In this document: in pieces, positions 16,800 to 25,454 of the stretch
Numbering within the stretch: position 1 is the first letter of the stretch
How the letters are laid out: each line of letters begins with the position of its first letter
Origin: an uncultured Spirochaetales bacterium
GTDB lineage: Bacteria; Spirochaetota; Spirochaetia; Sphaerochaetales; Sphaerochaetaceae
NCBI GenBank assembly: GCA_949285905.1
Contig: CASDZV010000048.1
Location: 1 to 64,000 of the forward strand
DNA length: 64,000 nt
Direction of reading: 5' to 3'
Position numbers and translations under genes: made by a program
Notes under the pieces: model-generated
The model's database searches: none
Told to the model about the DNA's origin: nothing
The model's input: the letters and a program-made list of their open reading frames with translations, nothing else

Positions 16800-17912
16800 T
16801 CACATCAGCCAAGAAGGGATGTATGTTATGTATTTTCCCCAATCGCTTTCAAGGCCAAACTTAAAAGCATAACTACCTTCTACCACATTGATGGTATTCA
16901 ACCATGCACAATTTCCAAATATATCTTCACCAATTTGAATAATGGAAGCTGGTAGCGTGATGCTTTCCAACCATGTGCCCCAGAATGCCGAATATCCAAT
17001 TTCCTCAAGAAGGCCAGGAAGTATGATATTGTCAATTCTCGCATAGCAGAATGCAGTATCACATATTGTCTTCACATTTTCTGGTACTACATATTCTCCT
17101 CCAAATGATTTTGAAGAAGGGTATGTGATTAGTTCTGACATATCCTTGGAGAAAAGAACTCCATCAACACTACAGTAGCTGGGATTTTCACTTTCTACTG
17201 AAATAGATTCCAATGATTTGCAGACGAATACCTGTGATCCCAGATATGTCAAAGAGGAGGGTATTTCTATATTCAGAAGAGAATTGCAATTGAAGAAAGC
17301 ACTAGAATAAATACTTTCCATTCCTTCGGGAAAATTGATTGAAGTCAAACTGGAGTTTTCAAATGCAGAGAAACCGATTTTTTTGATGCTGTCTGGCAGA
17401 TAAACGTTCTGTAGATTATCAGCTCCATAAAAAGCATAGGATTCTATTCCCAGTATTCCATCGATGACGGAAAAGGAAGAATTATCACGTGCTTGGGGAT
17501 AGCATACAATTGTCTTATTTTCCTTATTGTACAAAACACCACTAATGGAAGCGTATTTCGGATTGTCGGAACTAACAGTAATGTATCGTAAAGCAGTTGC
17601 TTCAGCAAAGGCATCGCTGTCAATGCGGGTGACTGTAGCAGGAATTCTTATTTCCTCGATGGTGTCAGACTGGAGGAATCCTCCTATCCATAAACCCATG
17701 CCACTACTTATTCCCGAAACCGTTTTCGAATCAATTTCCTCTGGTATTGTCAAAACTGTCTGCCCTTCTTCTGGTGTGCAAGAGAGTAGAACGATGCTTC
17801 CATCTGCTGAATAAGTGTCTTCGAACTCAAAGATGCCTGAAGTGTATGTGGTGGCAAAAGACATGGGAAGAATTATCACAATGAAAACAATTACAGTAAT
17901 GATTCTCTTCAT
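16800..17912 (-). CDS. BspA-type leucine-rich repeat protein, exported
   Basis: A 370-residue protein with a Sec signal peptide (MKRIITVIVFIVIILPMSFA) followed by LRR_5/BspA repeats of about 23 residues, for example EEIRIPATVTRIDSDAFAEA, NVYLPDSIKKIGFSAFENS and NIEIPSSLTYLGSQVF, mixed with Listeria/Bacteroides-like blocks of the type NPKYASISGVLYNKENKTIV. Such proteins occur in oral and gut spirochaetes and Bacteroidetes and bind host proteins or other bacteria. The gene is visibly richer in A+T than its neighbours, which suggests transfer or a separate history. The ribosome binding site (AGCGAGGT) is moderate. No neighbouring gene seems linked. Confidence 0.88.
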   Translation of the reverse strand: MKRIITVIVFIVIILPMSFATTYTSGIFEFEDTYSADGSIVLLSCTPEEGQTVLTIPEEIDSKTVSGISSGMGLWIGGFLQSDTIEEIRIPATVTRIDSDAFAEATALRYITVSSDNPKYASISGVLYNKENKTIVCYPQARDNSSFSVIDGILGIESYAFYGADNLQNVYLPDSIKKIGFSAFENSSLTSINFPEGMESIYSSAFFNCNSLLNIEIPSSLTYLGSQVFVCKSLESISVESENPSYCSVDGVLFSKDMSELITYPSSKSFGGEYVVPENVKTICDTAFCYARIDNIILPGLLEEIGYSAFWGTWLESITLPASIIQIGEDIFGNCAWLNTINVVEGSYAFKFGLESDWGKYITYIPSWLM

Positions 17913-18101
17913 AATATTTACCTCGCTTTTCAGTTTATGCTCCTATGCGAAGGTTGTCCATTTTTTGATTATTCTGGTTTGATTTGGCAGATAAAAGTTC
18001 GTAGTAATCTGAACTGCTATGAATCAAGACACGAATGATTCAGCCACTGTCTTGAAAAAACATATCGCTCGATGCATCCTCTTCACATCTGGAGGAACGA
18101 A

Positions 18102-19616
18102 ATGAGCGCATTGAATGATTATATAAACAGTGGAAAGGCTGTAACGCCTGAGATGGTCATGTATACTTCTTCTCTCGACCTTGTTTCCAGAGTCTCCCCG
18201 TCCGTTGCAGGGCGTATTGTCCGGGAGCTTAAAGATCAGCGTACGCATCTCAAGCTTATTGCCAGCGAGAACTACTCATCGCTTTCTGTGCAGGCTGCTA
18301 TGGGCAATCTGCTTACAGACAAGTATTCAGAAGGTTTCCCATATCACAGATTCTATGCTGGATGTGAGAATGTCGATGCGATAGAAGCTGAAGCTGTGGA
18401 AAGCGCAAAGCGTCTTTTCGGTGCAGAGCATGCATATGTTCAGCCACATTCGGGCGCAGATGCCAATTTATGTGCATACTGGGCAATTCTGAGCGAACGT
18501 GTCGAGATGCCTTCGCTGGAGGAGATGGGTATCAGAAACCCATCTGATATGACACGTGAAGACTGGAACGCAATCAGGGAAAAGACACACAACCAGCGGC
18601 TTCTCGGTCTTGATTACTATTCAGGTGGACACCTTACACATGGTTACAGGCAGAATATCTCGGCACAGATGTTCGATGCTTACTCCTACACTGTAGACAA
18701 GGAGACGGGCCTTCTAGATTATGATGAGATTGAGCGCCTGACAGCTGAGATAAAACCTCTTATCCTGCTTGCAGGTTATTCAGCATATCCAAGAGCGATA
18801 GACTTCCATCGCATGGCAGATATCGCACACCGCTATAATGCTGTCTTCATGGTTGATATGGCCCATTTCGCAGGGCTTGTGGCTGGAAAAGTTTTCACAG
18901 GCGATTATGATCCTGTTGCATGGGCGGATGTCGTTACAACAACTACGCACAAGACACTGAGAGGCCCCAGAGGGGGAATGATTCTCTGCAAGAAGGAATT
19001 TGCAGCTGCAGTTGATAAAGGCTGCCCGCTTGTCATCGGAGGTCCTCTTCCTCATGTGATGGCCGCCAAGGCTGTGGCATTGGAAGAAGCAGAGAAACCA
19101 GAGTTCAGGGATTACGCCGCTTCTATTGTCAGGAATGCAAAGCATCTGGCTCAGGCTTGTGTCAATGAAGGCATTCCTGTGGCGACAGGAGGTACAGATA
19201 ACCATCTGATGCTTCTTGACGTGCGTCCGTTCGGTCTTAATGGAAGACAGGCTGAGAGTCTCTTGCGCGAATGCGGTATAACACTTAATCGCAATGCCCT
19301 TCCTTTTGATCCAAATGGACCATGGTACACATCAGGACTGAGAATCGGAACTCCTGCGCTCACGACACTTGGAATGGGCGAGGCTGAGATGGAAGAGGTC
19401 GCTTCGGTTATCGCGTTTGTGCTGAAAAATGCCCATCCTGTAAAGCTTACAAAAGGAGAGCATGCAGGAGAGCTCTCCAGAAACAAGGCGAAAGCGCCGG
19501 AAGAGGTGATGGAAGAGGCAAAGAAGCGTGTCATTTCCCTTCTGGAGCGCTTCGTTCTCTATCCTGAGCTTGATCTTGCATTCCTTGAAAAGGAATTTCC
19601 GCTTTGTGAGGAGTGA
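18102..19616 (+). CDS. glyA: Serine hydroxymethyltransferase, long form
   Basis: PLP enzyme interconverting serine and glycine with transfer of a one-carbon unit to tetrahydrofolate. The 504-residue product is longer than the usual 410-430; extra sequence lies at the N-terminus and in an insert (around residues 140-185, EMPSLEEMGIRNPSDMTRED and following), as in spirochaete and chlamydial enzymes. Key parts: LIASENYSSLSVQAAMG, YAGCENVDAIE, and the PLP lysine in VVTTTTHKTLRGPRGG. I use the ATG at 18102 after GGAGGA instead of the in-frame ATG at 18072. I see no riboswitch in the 190 bases upstream. Confidence 0.96.
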   Translation: MSALNDYINSGKAVTPEMVMYTSSLDLVSRVSPSVAGRIVRELKDQRTHLKLIASENYSSLSVQAAMGNLLTDKYSEGFPYHRFYAGCENVDAIEAEAVESAKRLFGAEHAYVQPHSGADANLCAYWAILSERVEMPSLEEMGIRNPSDMTREDWNAIREKTHNQRLLGLDYYSGGHLTHGYRQNISAQMFDAYSYTVDKETGLLDYDEIERLTAEIKPLILLAGYSAYPRAIDFHRMADIAHRYNAVFMVDMAHFAGLVAGKVFTGDYDPVAWADVVTTTTHKTLRGPRGGMILCKKEFAAAVDKGCPLVIGGPLPHVMAAKAVALEEAEKPEFRDYAASIVRNAKHLAQACVNEGIPVATGGTDNHLMLLDVRPFGLNGRQAESLLRECGITLNRNALPFDPNGPWYTSGLRIGTPALTTLGMGEAEMEEVASVIAFVLKNAHPVKLTKGEHAGELSRNKAKAPEEVMEEAKKRVISLLERFVLYPELDLAFLEKEFPLCEE

Positions 19617-19702
19617 TGGAGCAAAGGTGTAGCCATTACTTGCTTATTGTCAGCAAAAAATCTGCATATTGATTAATACAATGGCAAAAAGCGAGTAGAA
19701 TG

Positions 19703-19714
19703 GCTGTATAAGGT
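19703..19714 (+). promoter_or_regulatory. Leader/promoter motif shared with the liv operon
   Basis: GCTGTATAAGGT is identical to bases 7679-7690 before livJ and lies 37 bases before the start codon (40 in livJ). TATAAG inside it (19707-19712) is a fair -10 element; a weak -35 (TGGCAA, 19682-19687) has a longer than usual spacer. Confidence 0.35.
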
Positions 19715-19751
19715 GGTTTAGACTCAAACTAAGATTAAAAGGAGAAGCCAT

Positions 19752-21014
19752 ATGAAGAAATTTTTAGCAGCACTTCTCGTGCTTGCTGTTCTGCTTACAG
19801 GCGTATGGGCAGGGGGAAGCGGAGAGTCCTCTGGAGATGTGGAGCGTCTTGAGATCCTTCTTTCTGACGACACTCTTGAAGGTGGAGCAATGGCCAAGGC
19901 CGTTGAGAGATTCAACGCAGAGTATGCAGACAAGGGAATCCAGGTCTTCATCAACGAAATCGCTTATGGTGATATGCAGACACAGATCCAGAACAGAGCA
20001 ATGGCTCGTGACCTTCCGGCTCTGATCCGTTCCGGTCACTTCATCCAGTATAATGATCTTGCATATCCACTTGAGGGCAAGCTTGGAGATCTTACAGGTT
20101 CTTCATTCGCAATGGATGGCACAAGCCCTGCAACTGGAGAGCTCATCGCTGGTACAGTCAATGCAACAGCTGTTGGTCTTATCATCAACAAGACAGCTTT
20201 CGATAAGGCTGGCGTCTCTTATCCTCTCGTAGAGGAAGACAGATGGACATGGGATGAGTTCATGGCAGCTCTTGATCAGGTCATGGCAGCTAATGAAGAT
20301 ACTCTCGACTATGCTCTTGTCATCGATTATTCGCAGCAGAGAATCAGAACAATCCTCTATCAGTTCGGTTCAATCTTCTTCGATCCAGATGATTCAAAGC
20401 ATCTTGTTCTTGACAGCCCAGAGACAAAGGAAGCCATTGACTTCATCCTTTCCCTCTATGAGGATGGATATTCATCAATTTCCGCAGGTCTTGGAACAGA
20501 GAATGCTCAGCAGATGTTCAAGACAGGCCGTGTTGCTGCTCACCTTGCAGGCAACTGGGTTATCACAGACTACATGGAGAACATCACAGACTTCGAGTGG
20601 ATTCCTGTTCTCATGCCTTACAAGACAACTGTCGCTACATGTCTTGGCGGTAACTTCCTCTATGCTTTCGATGGAACCGGTCAGGAAGAGGAAGCTGTTG
20701 AGTTCATCAAGTGGTTCTTCACACCGGAAAACTACATCCAGTACTGCAAGGACGGCAACTATCTGCCAGGTGTCAAGGGAATCGAGGTTGACTACGATGT
20801 TCCTGGTCTTGATATCTTCGTACAGGAGCTCAATGCAACAGATGTGGCTCCAGAGAGAGACAAGGCTGTCGAATCCTCTTACATTGGTAAGGACTGGGGC
20901 AACACACTCCGCGACAATCTTGCTAGAGCAGTTGCTGGAGAGATTACTGGTGATGAGGTTATCCGCATCACATGTGATACTCTCATGGATACATACGGTG
21001 ATCTTTACGAGTGA
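19752..21014 (+). CDS. Sugar ABC transporter substrate-binding protein (family 1)
   Basis: A 420-residue exported binding protein of the extracellular solute-binding family 1 (CUT1 importers for oligosaccharides). Signal peptide MKKFLAALLVLAVLLTGVWA, then GGSGESSGD with no lipobox cysteine. Typical blocks: AKAVERFNAEYADKGIQVF, QNRAMARDLPALIRSG, WTWDEFMAALDQV, FKTGRVAAHLAGNWVI. Its permeases are probably those at 23646 and 24539, but an opposite-strand gene lies between. A hairpin with T-tail (21035-21062) follows, so this gene is probably a separate transcript. AGGAGAAG is the ribosome binding site. Confidence 0.9.
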   Translation: MKKFLAALLVLAVLLTGVWAGGSGESSGDVERLEILLSDDTLEGGAMAKAVERFNAEYADKGIQVFINEIAYGDMQTQIQNRAMARDLPALIRSGHFIQYNDLAYPLEGKLGDLTGSSFAMDGTSPATGELIAGTVNATAVGLIINKTAFDKAGVSYPLVEEDRWTWDEFMAALDQVMAANEDTLDYALVIDYSQQRIRTILYQFGSIFFDPDDSKHLVLDSPETKEAIDFILSLYEDGYSSISAGLGTENAQQMFKTGRVAAHLAGNWVITDYMENITDFEWIPVLMPYKTTVATCLGGNFLYAFDGTGQEEEAVEFIKWFFTPENYIQYCKDGNYLPGVKGIEVDYDVPGLDIFVQELNATDVAPERDKAVESSYIGKDWGNTLRDNLARAVAGEITGDEVIRITCDTLMDTYGDLYE

Positions 21015-21034
21015 TCCGTCTGTGACACAACAGA

Positions 21035-21062
21035 AAACGGGCCCGCTGTGGCCCGTTTCTTC
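21035..21062 (+). terminator. Terminator after the sugar-binding protein gene
   Basis: AAACGGGCC (21035-21043) pairs with GGCCCGTTT (21050-21058) around a 6-base loop and is followed by CTTC. It also precedes the end of the convergent gene at 21087. Confidence 0.75.
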
Positions 21063-21086
21063 ATGTTCAGGTAATTGCAGAGAAGC

Positions 21087-23498
21087 CTATCTTTCCAAAA
21101 GCTTCTTCTCATAACCGCATTCAGAGCGCCATTCATATTCCTCTCCGTTGATGAATGCTTTACTTTCCCTTATTTCAAAAAGCCCATAGGAAAAATCATT
21201 GACCACAGCATTCCGTTCAGAAGGTGTGTAGCTGATACTCATCTCTGTAAAGAGTTTCCTGAAGTTGTCATAGCTTCCAGTTTCTGTGTTGTCAGAGCAT
21301 CTTATCACAGCAAGCTGTCTGCTTCCTTCCGCTCTGATTTCCCTCATCCTGTTCATCCCGCTTGTTGTCAGTTCAGGAAGCGATGAGCATCGGATGCCGA
21401 GATATCCGTCGCCGGAACGGGCAAAGACATTATTGCCTTCAATTGACCATTCATCATAGACCCATGTGGGGAAATAGGCATGGATGTATTTGACGGCTTC
21501 CTTTTCCTCGATTTCGAAAAGCAACACCATCAGCGCTTTGTATTGCATTGCAAATGGCAGTGTGCCATTTCCAGCCCAGTAAGCAGGTCTGTTCTCTCCA
21601 CTGTATGCCTTCTCTCCCGGATGATTGATGAAGAAGGAAGCTTCGCGTCCTATCGTGCAGTCCATGATATGCTGCTGATGTCCATGTCTGTATGGGTTGA
21701 ATGCAATGGCAGATGAGAGTGTGTAGTTCTCTGTCGTCACATTCTTTATCCACACAGGATCCATGCCATTCACTGCCGTTGTTATCCTCATTCTGCTCCC
21801 GATCTTTTCTACGCTCGTTTCAGGCGGTATGTATGAGGAGAGCGAAAAGAGTGCTACAGCTCTGTTTGAAAGTGTCGCTTCACCTTCCCCTGTAGCTACA
21901 TATGAGAGGAATGATGATTCATTCAGCTCCTTTGCCTTCACAGTCATTTCATAAGCCCTGCCGAATGATGAGGACATGATGCCATGGAAAGTATTATCAC
22001 GGATCATGGTGAATGTGTAATTGAGCGCGCTTTCTGCTTTCTCTTTCAGTTCACTGTCATTTCCTGCTTCATAGAGCGAGAAGAGCCCTATCAGGTCCAC
22101 TGGGAAATATGTGGCGCTATTCCATTCTGCATAGTGGTAATAGCTGAAATTCCTGAACCATGTTATGAGCCTGGATTTTCCTATGTGCATTTGCTCAATG
22201 CCTTTTCTTCCACTTACAGAGAAGGTCTCATCGGGGTAGAGTACACCTGCAAGATACTGCGAGACATGGAATAGAAATGCATGGTTTTCCGAGAAATACC
22301 ACATCGCATCATTTCCTTTCTCATCAATCCAGTATCTGAAGTCAAGAACAGCGCGTTTAGCCCTCTCGTAAAGATCTGCAGGGTATTTGCCGCTATCCCG
22401 GATGAGGCTCCAGAGAAGAGGTGCAAGGACGAAATCCGCACAGTCTTCCTTGCGTTCAATCTGCACAAGGCTGTTTTCTATATATCTCCTGGCTTCTTCA
22501 GTCACATATCCGTTTTGGTGTATGATTGCCATCGCCTGATGCACAAGCGCGCCTCCATAGGTCGCTGTGAAAGCAAGGGCTTCCGCTTTGCGCTCTTCGA
22601 CTGTCTCATGGCTTTCTAGTCTTGTGATATGACGCGGTGCGAGATTGAAGAGTATGTCGCGCTTTACAGTGACTTCTCCTATCTGGATGCAGAATGAAGC
22701 TTTTCTCGAACAGAGTTCAGAGAAGTAAGGCAGAAGCTTCAGCCAGCTCATTCCATTCTCTACTCTGAATGCAAGGCGTTCTGAGGATAGATTATCCACA
22801 TATAATGTCACAGGGGATGTGAGCATCGATGAATCGAACTCAGCTTCAACAGCGCCATAACAGTAGGTCGTTCTTGTCAGCGAAAGCGAGAGAAGAAACT
22901 GCTCTGCTTCATATATAAGCTGCGGCTCCGCATCCGTCTCCACGCTCTGTATGATTGTCTTGTCTCCATGGTATGTGAAGTCAAAATAGAAGAAGACATC
23001 GCGCTCTGCAAGTTCATCTGTGTAGATTTCCAGAGTGTGAGCGCCTTTGTGGAGATTGAGCGTGAATTGCTTCGTGTGCGGAATATTCCTGTCATATGGT
23101 GTGAACATCAGCGCTTCACTTCCATCCACCCATAACTTGAAACCTCCGCATGTGGCAACTGAGAACTGGTATTCATCATCGTCAGGAACCTCAAGATAGC
23201 TTTTCAGGTTTGTCCAGATGTGAGTTGTTGTTTTAATTGCGGTGGAGAAGTTCACTTTCGAATCTTCGAAAGGGAAGTACAGATAAGGGTAATTGCCATC
23301 ATGCTTTCTGATACTGCTGAGGTCATGATGAGCGAGAAACCATTTCCGCTGCGGGTATACTATCTGCACGTATGCCTCTCCCATATTCACAGGTGCATAG
23401 AATGATTCCAGCGGTGCGCTGACATCTTTGCATCCGATTCCAGAGTAGAGCCAGTGCGACAGACTCTCTTCCTTGTTTATTTCGTAACTGAGCTGCAT
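21087..23498 (-). CDS. Large putative carbohydrate-active (alpha-toroid) protein
   Basis: An 803-residue protein without a signal peptide that I cannot assign to a named family. Residues about 60-185 look like a beta-sandwich/PA14-like binding module (SYLEVPDDDEYQFSVATCGG, LWVDGSEALMF, LHKGAHTLEIYTDE). Residues about 300-560 are helical with spaced aromatic blocks (MWYFSENHAFLFHVSQYLAG, YAEWNSATYFPVDLIGLFSL) like those of alpha/alpha-toroid lyases and hydrolases. The C-terminal part appears beta-rich (SIEGNNVFARSGDGYLGIR). It sits on the opposite strand between the sugar-binding protein and its permeases, so its substrate is probably the imported sugar. Its start is supported by AAGGA 12 bases upstream. 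The DUF2264 protein at 30243 has a similar outline. Confidence 0.6.
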   Translation of the reverse strand: MQLSYEINKEESLSHWLYSGIGCKDVSAPLESFYAPVNMGEAYVQIVYPQRKWFLAHHDLSSIRKHDGNYPYLYFPFEDSKVNFSTAIKTTTHIWTNLKSYLEVPDDDEYQFSVATCGGFKLWVDGSEALMFTPYDRNIPHTKQFTLNLHKGAHTLEIYTDELAERDVFFYFDFTYHGDKTIIQSVETDAEPQLIYEAEQFLLSLSLTRTTYCYGAVEAEFDSSMLTSPVTLYVDNLSSERLAFRVENGMSWLKLLPYFSELCSRKASFCIQIGEVTVKRDILFNLAPRHITRLESHETVEERKAEALAFTATYGGALVHQAMAIIHQNGYVTEEARRYIENSLVQIERKEDCADFVLAPLLWSLIRDSGKYPADLYERAKRAVLDFRYWIDEKGNDAMWYFSENHAFLFHVSQYLAGVLYPDETFSVSGRKGIEQMHIGKSRLITWFRNFSYYHYAEWNSATYFPVDLIGLFSLYEAGNDSELKEKAESALNYTFTMIRDNTFHGIMSSSFGRAYEMTVKAKELNESSFLSYVATGEGEATLSNRAVALFSLSSYIPPETSVEKIGSRMRITTAVNGMDPVWIKNVTTENYTLSSAIAFNPYRHGHQQHIMDCTIGREASFFINHPGEKAYSGENRPAYWAGNGTLPFAMQYKALMVLLFEIEEKEAVKYIHAYFPTWVYDEWSIEGNNVFARSGDGYLGIRCSSLPELTTSGMNRMREIRAEGSRQLAVIRCSDNTETGSYDNFRKLFTEMSISYTPSERNAVVNDFSYGLFEIRESKAFINGEEYEWRSECGYEKKLLER

Positions 23499-23573
23499 AC
23501 GCTGATAATATCCTTTCTTTGCGTTCTAATCTCCTGAAAAGTTGTTCTCAACAGCAAAATCTGCAGTGATTGT

Positions 23574-23588
23574 TTGCTATCGAAGCAA
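23574..23588. promoter_or_regulatory. Candidate operator in the divergent promoter region
   Basis: TTGCT (23574-23578) and AGCAA (23584-23588) form a perfect inverted repeat around ATCGA, nine bases upstream of the predicted permease -35 and between two divergent genes of one sugar locus. Suits a LacI- or AraC-type site, but no regulator gene is next to it. Confidence 0.3.
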
Positions 23589-23596
23589 CGATTACC

Positions 23597-23624
23597 TTGA
23601 ATGTGAGTCCAGTTCTGCTAAACT
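23597..23624 (+). promoter_or_regulatory. Predicted promoter of the sugar permease pair
   Basis: TTGAAT (23597-23602) and TAAACT (23619-23624) are 16 bases apart; the start codon follows at 23646 with GGGAGG before it. This gives the permeases a promoter independent of the binding protein gene. Confidence 0.45.
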
Positions 23625-23645
23625 CTAACAATAAAGGGAGGTCGT

Positions 23646-24536
23646 ATGAGTAAAAAGAAAAAGAATCCTCTGGACCATAATCAGGGGTGGGCGCTCCTCT
23701 TCTGTGGTCCTAACATTATTTTCTTTATCATATTCTTCTTGTGGCCGGCAGTTATTGGTCTTTATTACTCTTTCACCAACTATGATGGATGGCGTAACAT
23801 GGACTTCGTCGGACTGCAGAATTACATCAGCCTGTTCCAGGATAAACAGTTCTATACTGTCTTCTTGAACACTGTTCTCTACGTTGTGGTTTCCGTTCCT
23901 CTTGGTATGATTGCCGCACTTTTCCTTGCTCTTCTCGTCAATGATGACAAAATTAAGGGAAACGCAATAACAAGAGTCCTCGTATACTGGCCGACGCTTC
24001 TTTCAACTATCATGGTCGGTGTTACATGGAAGTGGATCTTCGGCGAGTCATTCGGTGTTGCGAACTATGTTCTGACATCAATGGGCATGGAGGGAGTAGG
24101 CTGGTTCTCAGAGCCGAGTGCAGCATTCTGGACAACAATCATCGCCACAGTATGGTCGGGGTGCGGTGTCAACATGCTTATCTACCTTGGCGGTATCAAG
24201 CAGATACCTATCGATCTCTATGAAGCAGCAACTATCGATGGTGCCAATCCATGGCAGAGATTCATGAATATCACACTGCCTTCTCTCAAGCCTGTCACAT
24301 TCATGATTCTTCTCACATCGATGATCAACGCATTCAAGGTATTCGCCATGGTCCAGACTCTTACAAATGGCGGTCCTGGAACATCAACGACATACATGAT
24401 CCAGTATATCTATCAGATCGGCTTCACGAGAAACAGACATGGCTACGCATCAGCTGCGTCAATAATCCTGTTCGTCGTTCTGCTTATTATCTCGTTTGTC
24501 CAGACGAGAATGAATGCTAAGCAAGAGGAGGCCTGA
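23646..24536 (+). CDS. Sugar ABC transporter permease (MalF/UgpA type)
   Basis: A 296-residue inner membrane protein with six predicted membrane segments, first at about residues 22-45 (IIFFIIFFLWPAVIGLYYSF). The EAA loop that contacts the ATPase reads EAATIDGANPWQRFMNITLPS. It is the first of two CUT1 permeases. No ATPase gene is nearby, so a shared MsmX/UgpC-type ATPase is likely. GGGAGG lies upstream of the ATG; the second permease follows after two bases. Confidence 0.93.
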   Translation: MSKKKKNPLDHNQGWALLFCGPNIIFFIIFFLWPAVIGLYYSFTNYDGWRNMDFVGLQNYISLFQDKQFYTVFLNTVLYVVVSVPLGMIAALFLALLVNDDKIKGNAITRVLVYWPTLLSTIMVGVTWKWIFGESFGVANYVLTSMGMEGVGWFSEPSAAFWTTIIATVWSGCGVNMLIYLGGIKQIPIDLYEAATIDGANPWQRFMNITLPSLKPVTFMILLTSMINAFKVFAMVQTLTNGGPGTSTTYMIQYIYQIGFTRNRHGYASAASIILFVVLLIISFVQTRMNAKQEEA

Positions 24537-24538
24537 TT

Positions 24539-25366
24539 ATGATGCAAGTTTCTAAGTCTTCAGTTATCGCTAAGACAGTTCTTTCGCTGCTGTTTGCGCT
24601 TATCTGGGTATTCCCTGTTGTATGGCTTGTGCTTTCATCCTTCAAGCCGGGTTCTGAGCTTTTCACATTCCCTCTGACTCTTTTCCCGAAGGATTGGTCT
24701 GTAGCTGGTTACGCTTCCACATTCTCGAGATACAATGTCTTCAGGGCAACATACAACACAGCCTTCATTACAGTGTTTGCTACAATCATCACGCTTGTCA
24801 TGAGCTGTATGTGTGGTTATGCACTTGCTAAGTATCATTATAAGTGGCTGTCTGTATTCTTCATGTGTATGCTTGCGACTACGATGCTTCCGACTGAAGT
24901 CATCATGTCTCCGAGCTTCACAGTCATTCTCAACCTCGGACTCTACAACTCGCTCTGGGGTGCTATCATACCGACTGTCGGTACAATGACCGGTGTCTTC
25001 CTGATGCGTCAGTTCTTCATCTCGATTCCTAATGAGCTTCTTGAAGCTGCAAGAATCGATGGTGCTAATGAGGGCAGGTCGTTTGTGCAGATAATGGTTC
25101 CTCTCTGCCGCAGCCAGATAGCTATTCTTGCTATCTTCTCGTTCCGCTGGAGATGGAATGATTACATCTGGCCTCTCCTTGCACTCACTGATCCGGAGAA
25201 GTACACGCTCCAGCTCCAGCTGAGAACTCTCAGCGGTGCAGAGGCTGTGGACTGGTCTGCGCTTCTTTCGTTCTCTGTCATCACGATGGTTCCTGTCCTG
25301 ATAATCTTCATTATCTTCAACCGTCAGATCATGAGTTCCGAAGTATCGAGCGGTGTCAAAGGCTGA
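24539..25366 (+). CDS. Sugar ABC transporter permease (MalG/UgpE type)
   Basis: A 275-residue inner membrane protein, six predicted segments, with N-terminal FALIWVFPVVWLVLSSFKPG and the EAA loop EAARIDGANEGRSFVQIMVP, as usual for the second permease of a CUT1 importer. It pairs with the gene ending two bases upstream. Two ATG codons in a row (24539 and 24542) could serve. A strong terminator follows. Confidence 0.93.
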   Translation: MMQVSKSSVIAKTVLSLLFALIWVFPVVWLVLSSFKPGSELFTFPLTLFPKDWSVAGYASTFSRYNVFRATYNTAFITVFATIITLVMSCMCGYALAKYHYKWLSVFFMCMLATTMLPTEVIMSPSFTVILNLGLYNSLWGAIIPTVGTMTGVFLMRQFFISIPNELLEAARIDGANEGRSFVQIMVPLCRSQIAILAIFSFRWRWNDYIWPLLALTDPEKYTLQLQLRTLSGAEAVDWSALLSFSVITMVPVLIIFIIFNRQIMSSEVSSGVKG

Positions 25367-25384
25367 CAATACAGCCCATGGTTC

Positions 25385-25417
25385 ATGGAGGTCTGGAATA
25401 TGGCCTCCATTTTTTTC
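25385..25417 (+). terminator. Terminator after the sugar permeases
   Basis: ATGGAGGTC (25385-25393) pairs with GGCCTCCAT (25402-25410), one G-T pair, loop of 8, followed by seven T. Confidence 0.85.
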
Positions 25418-25454
25418 TCTTTGTTTGTCGTTGCCGTCGTAGTATCCTAGAACT

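Noticed and set aside
17913..18101. Glycine riboswitch before glyA
   Set aside because: No recognisable glycine aptamer core and no tandem hairpins in the 190 bases.
20254..21114. 286-residue frame overlapping the sugar-binding protein
   Set aside because: Ser/Gln/Arg-rich low-complexity product in a second frame of a clear binding protein gene; a shadow of its codon bias.
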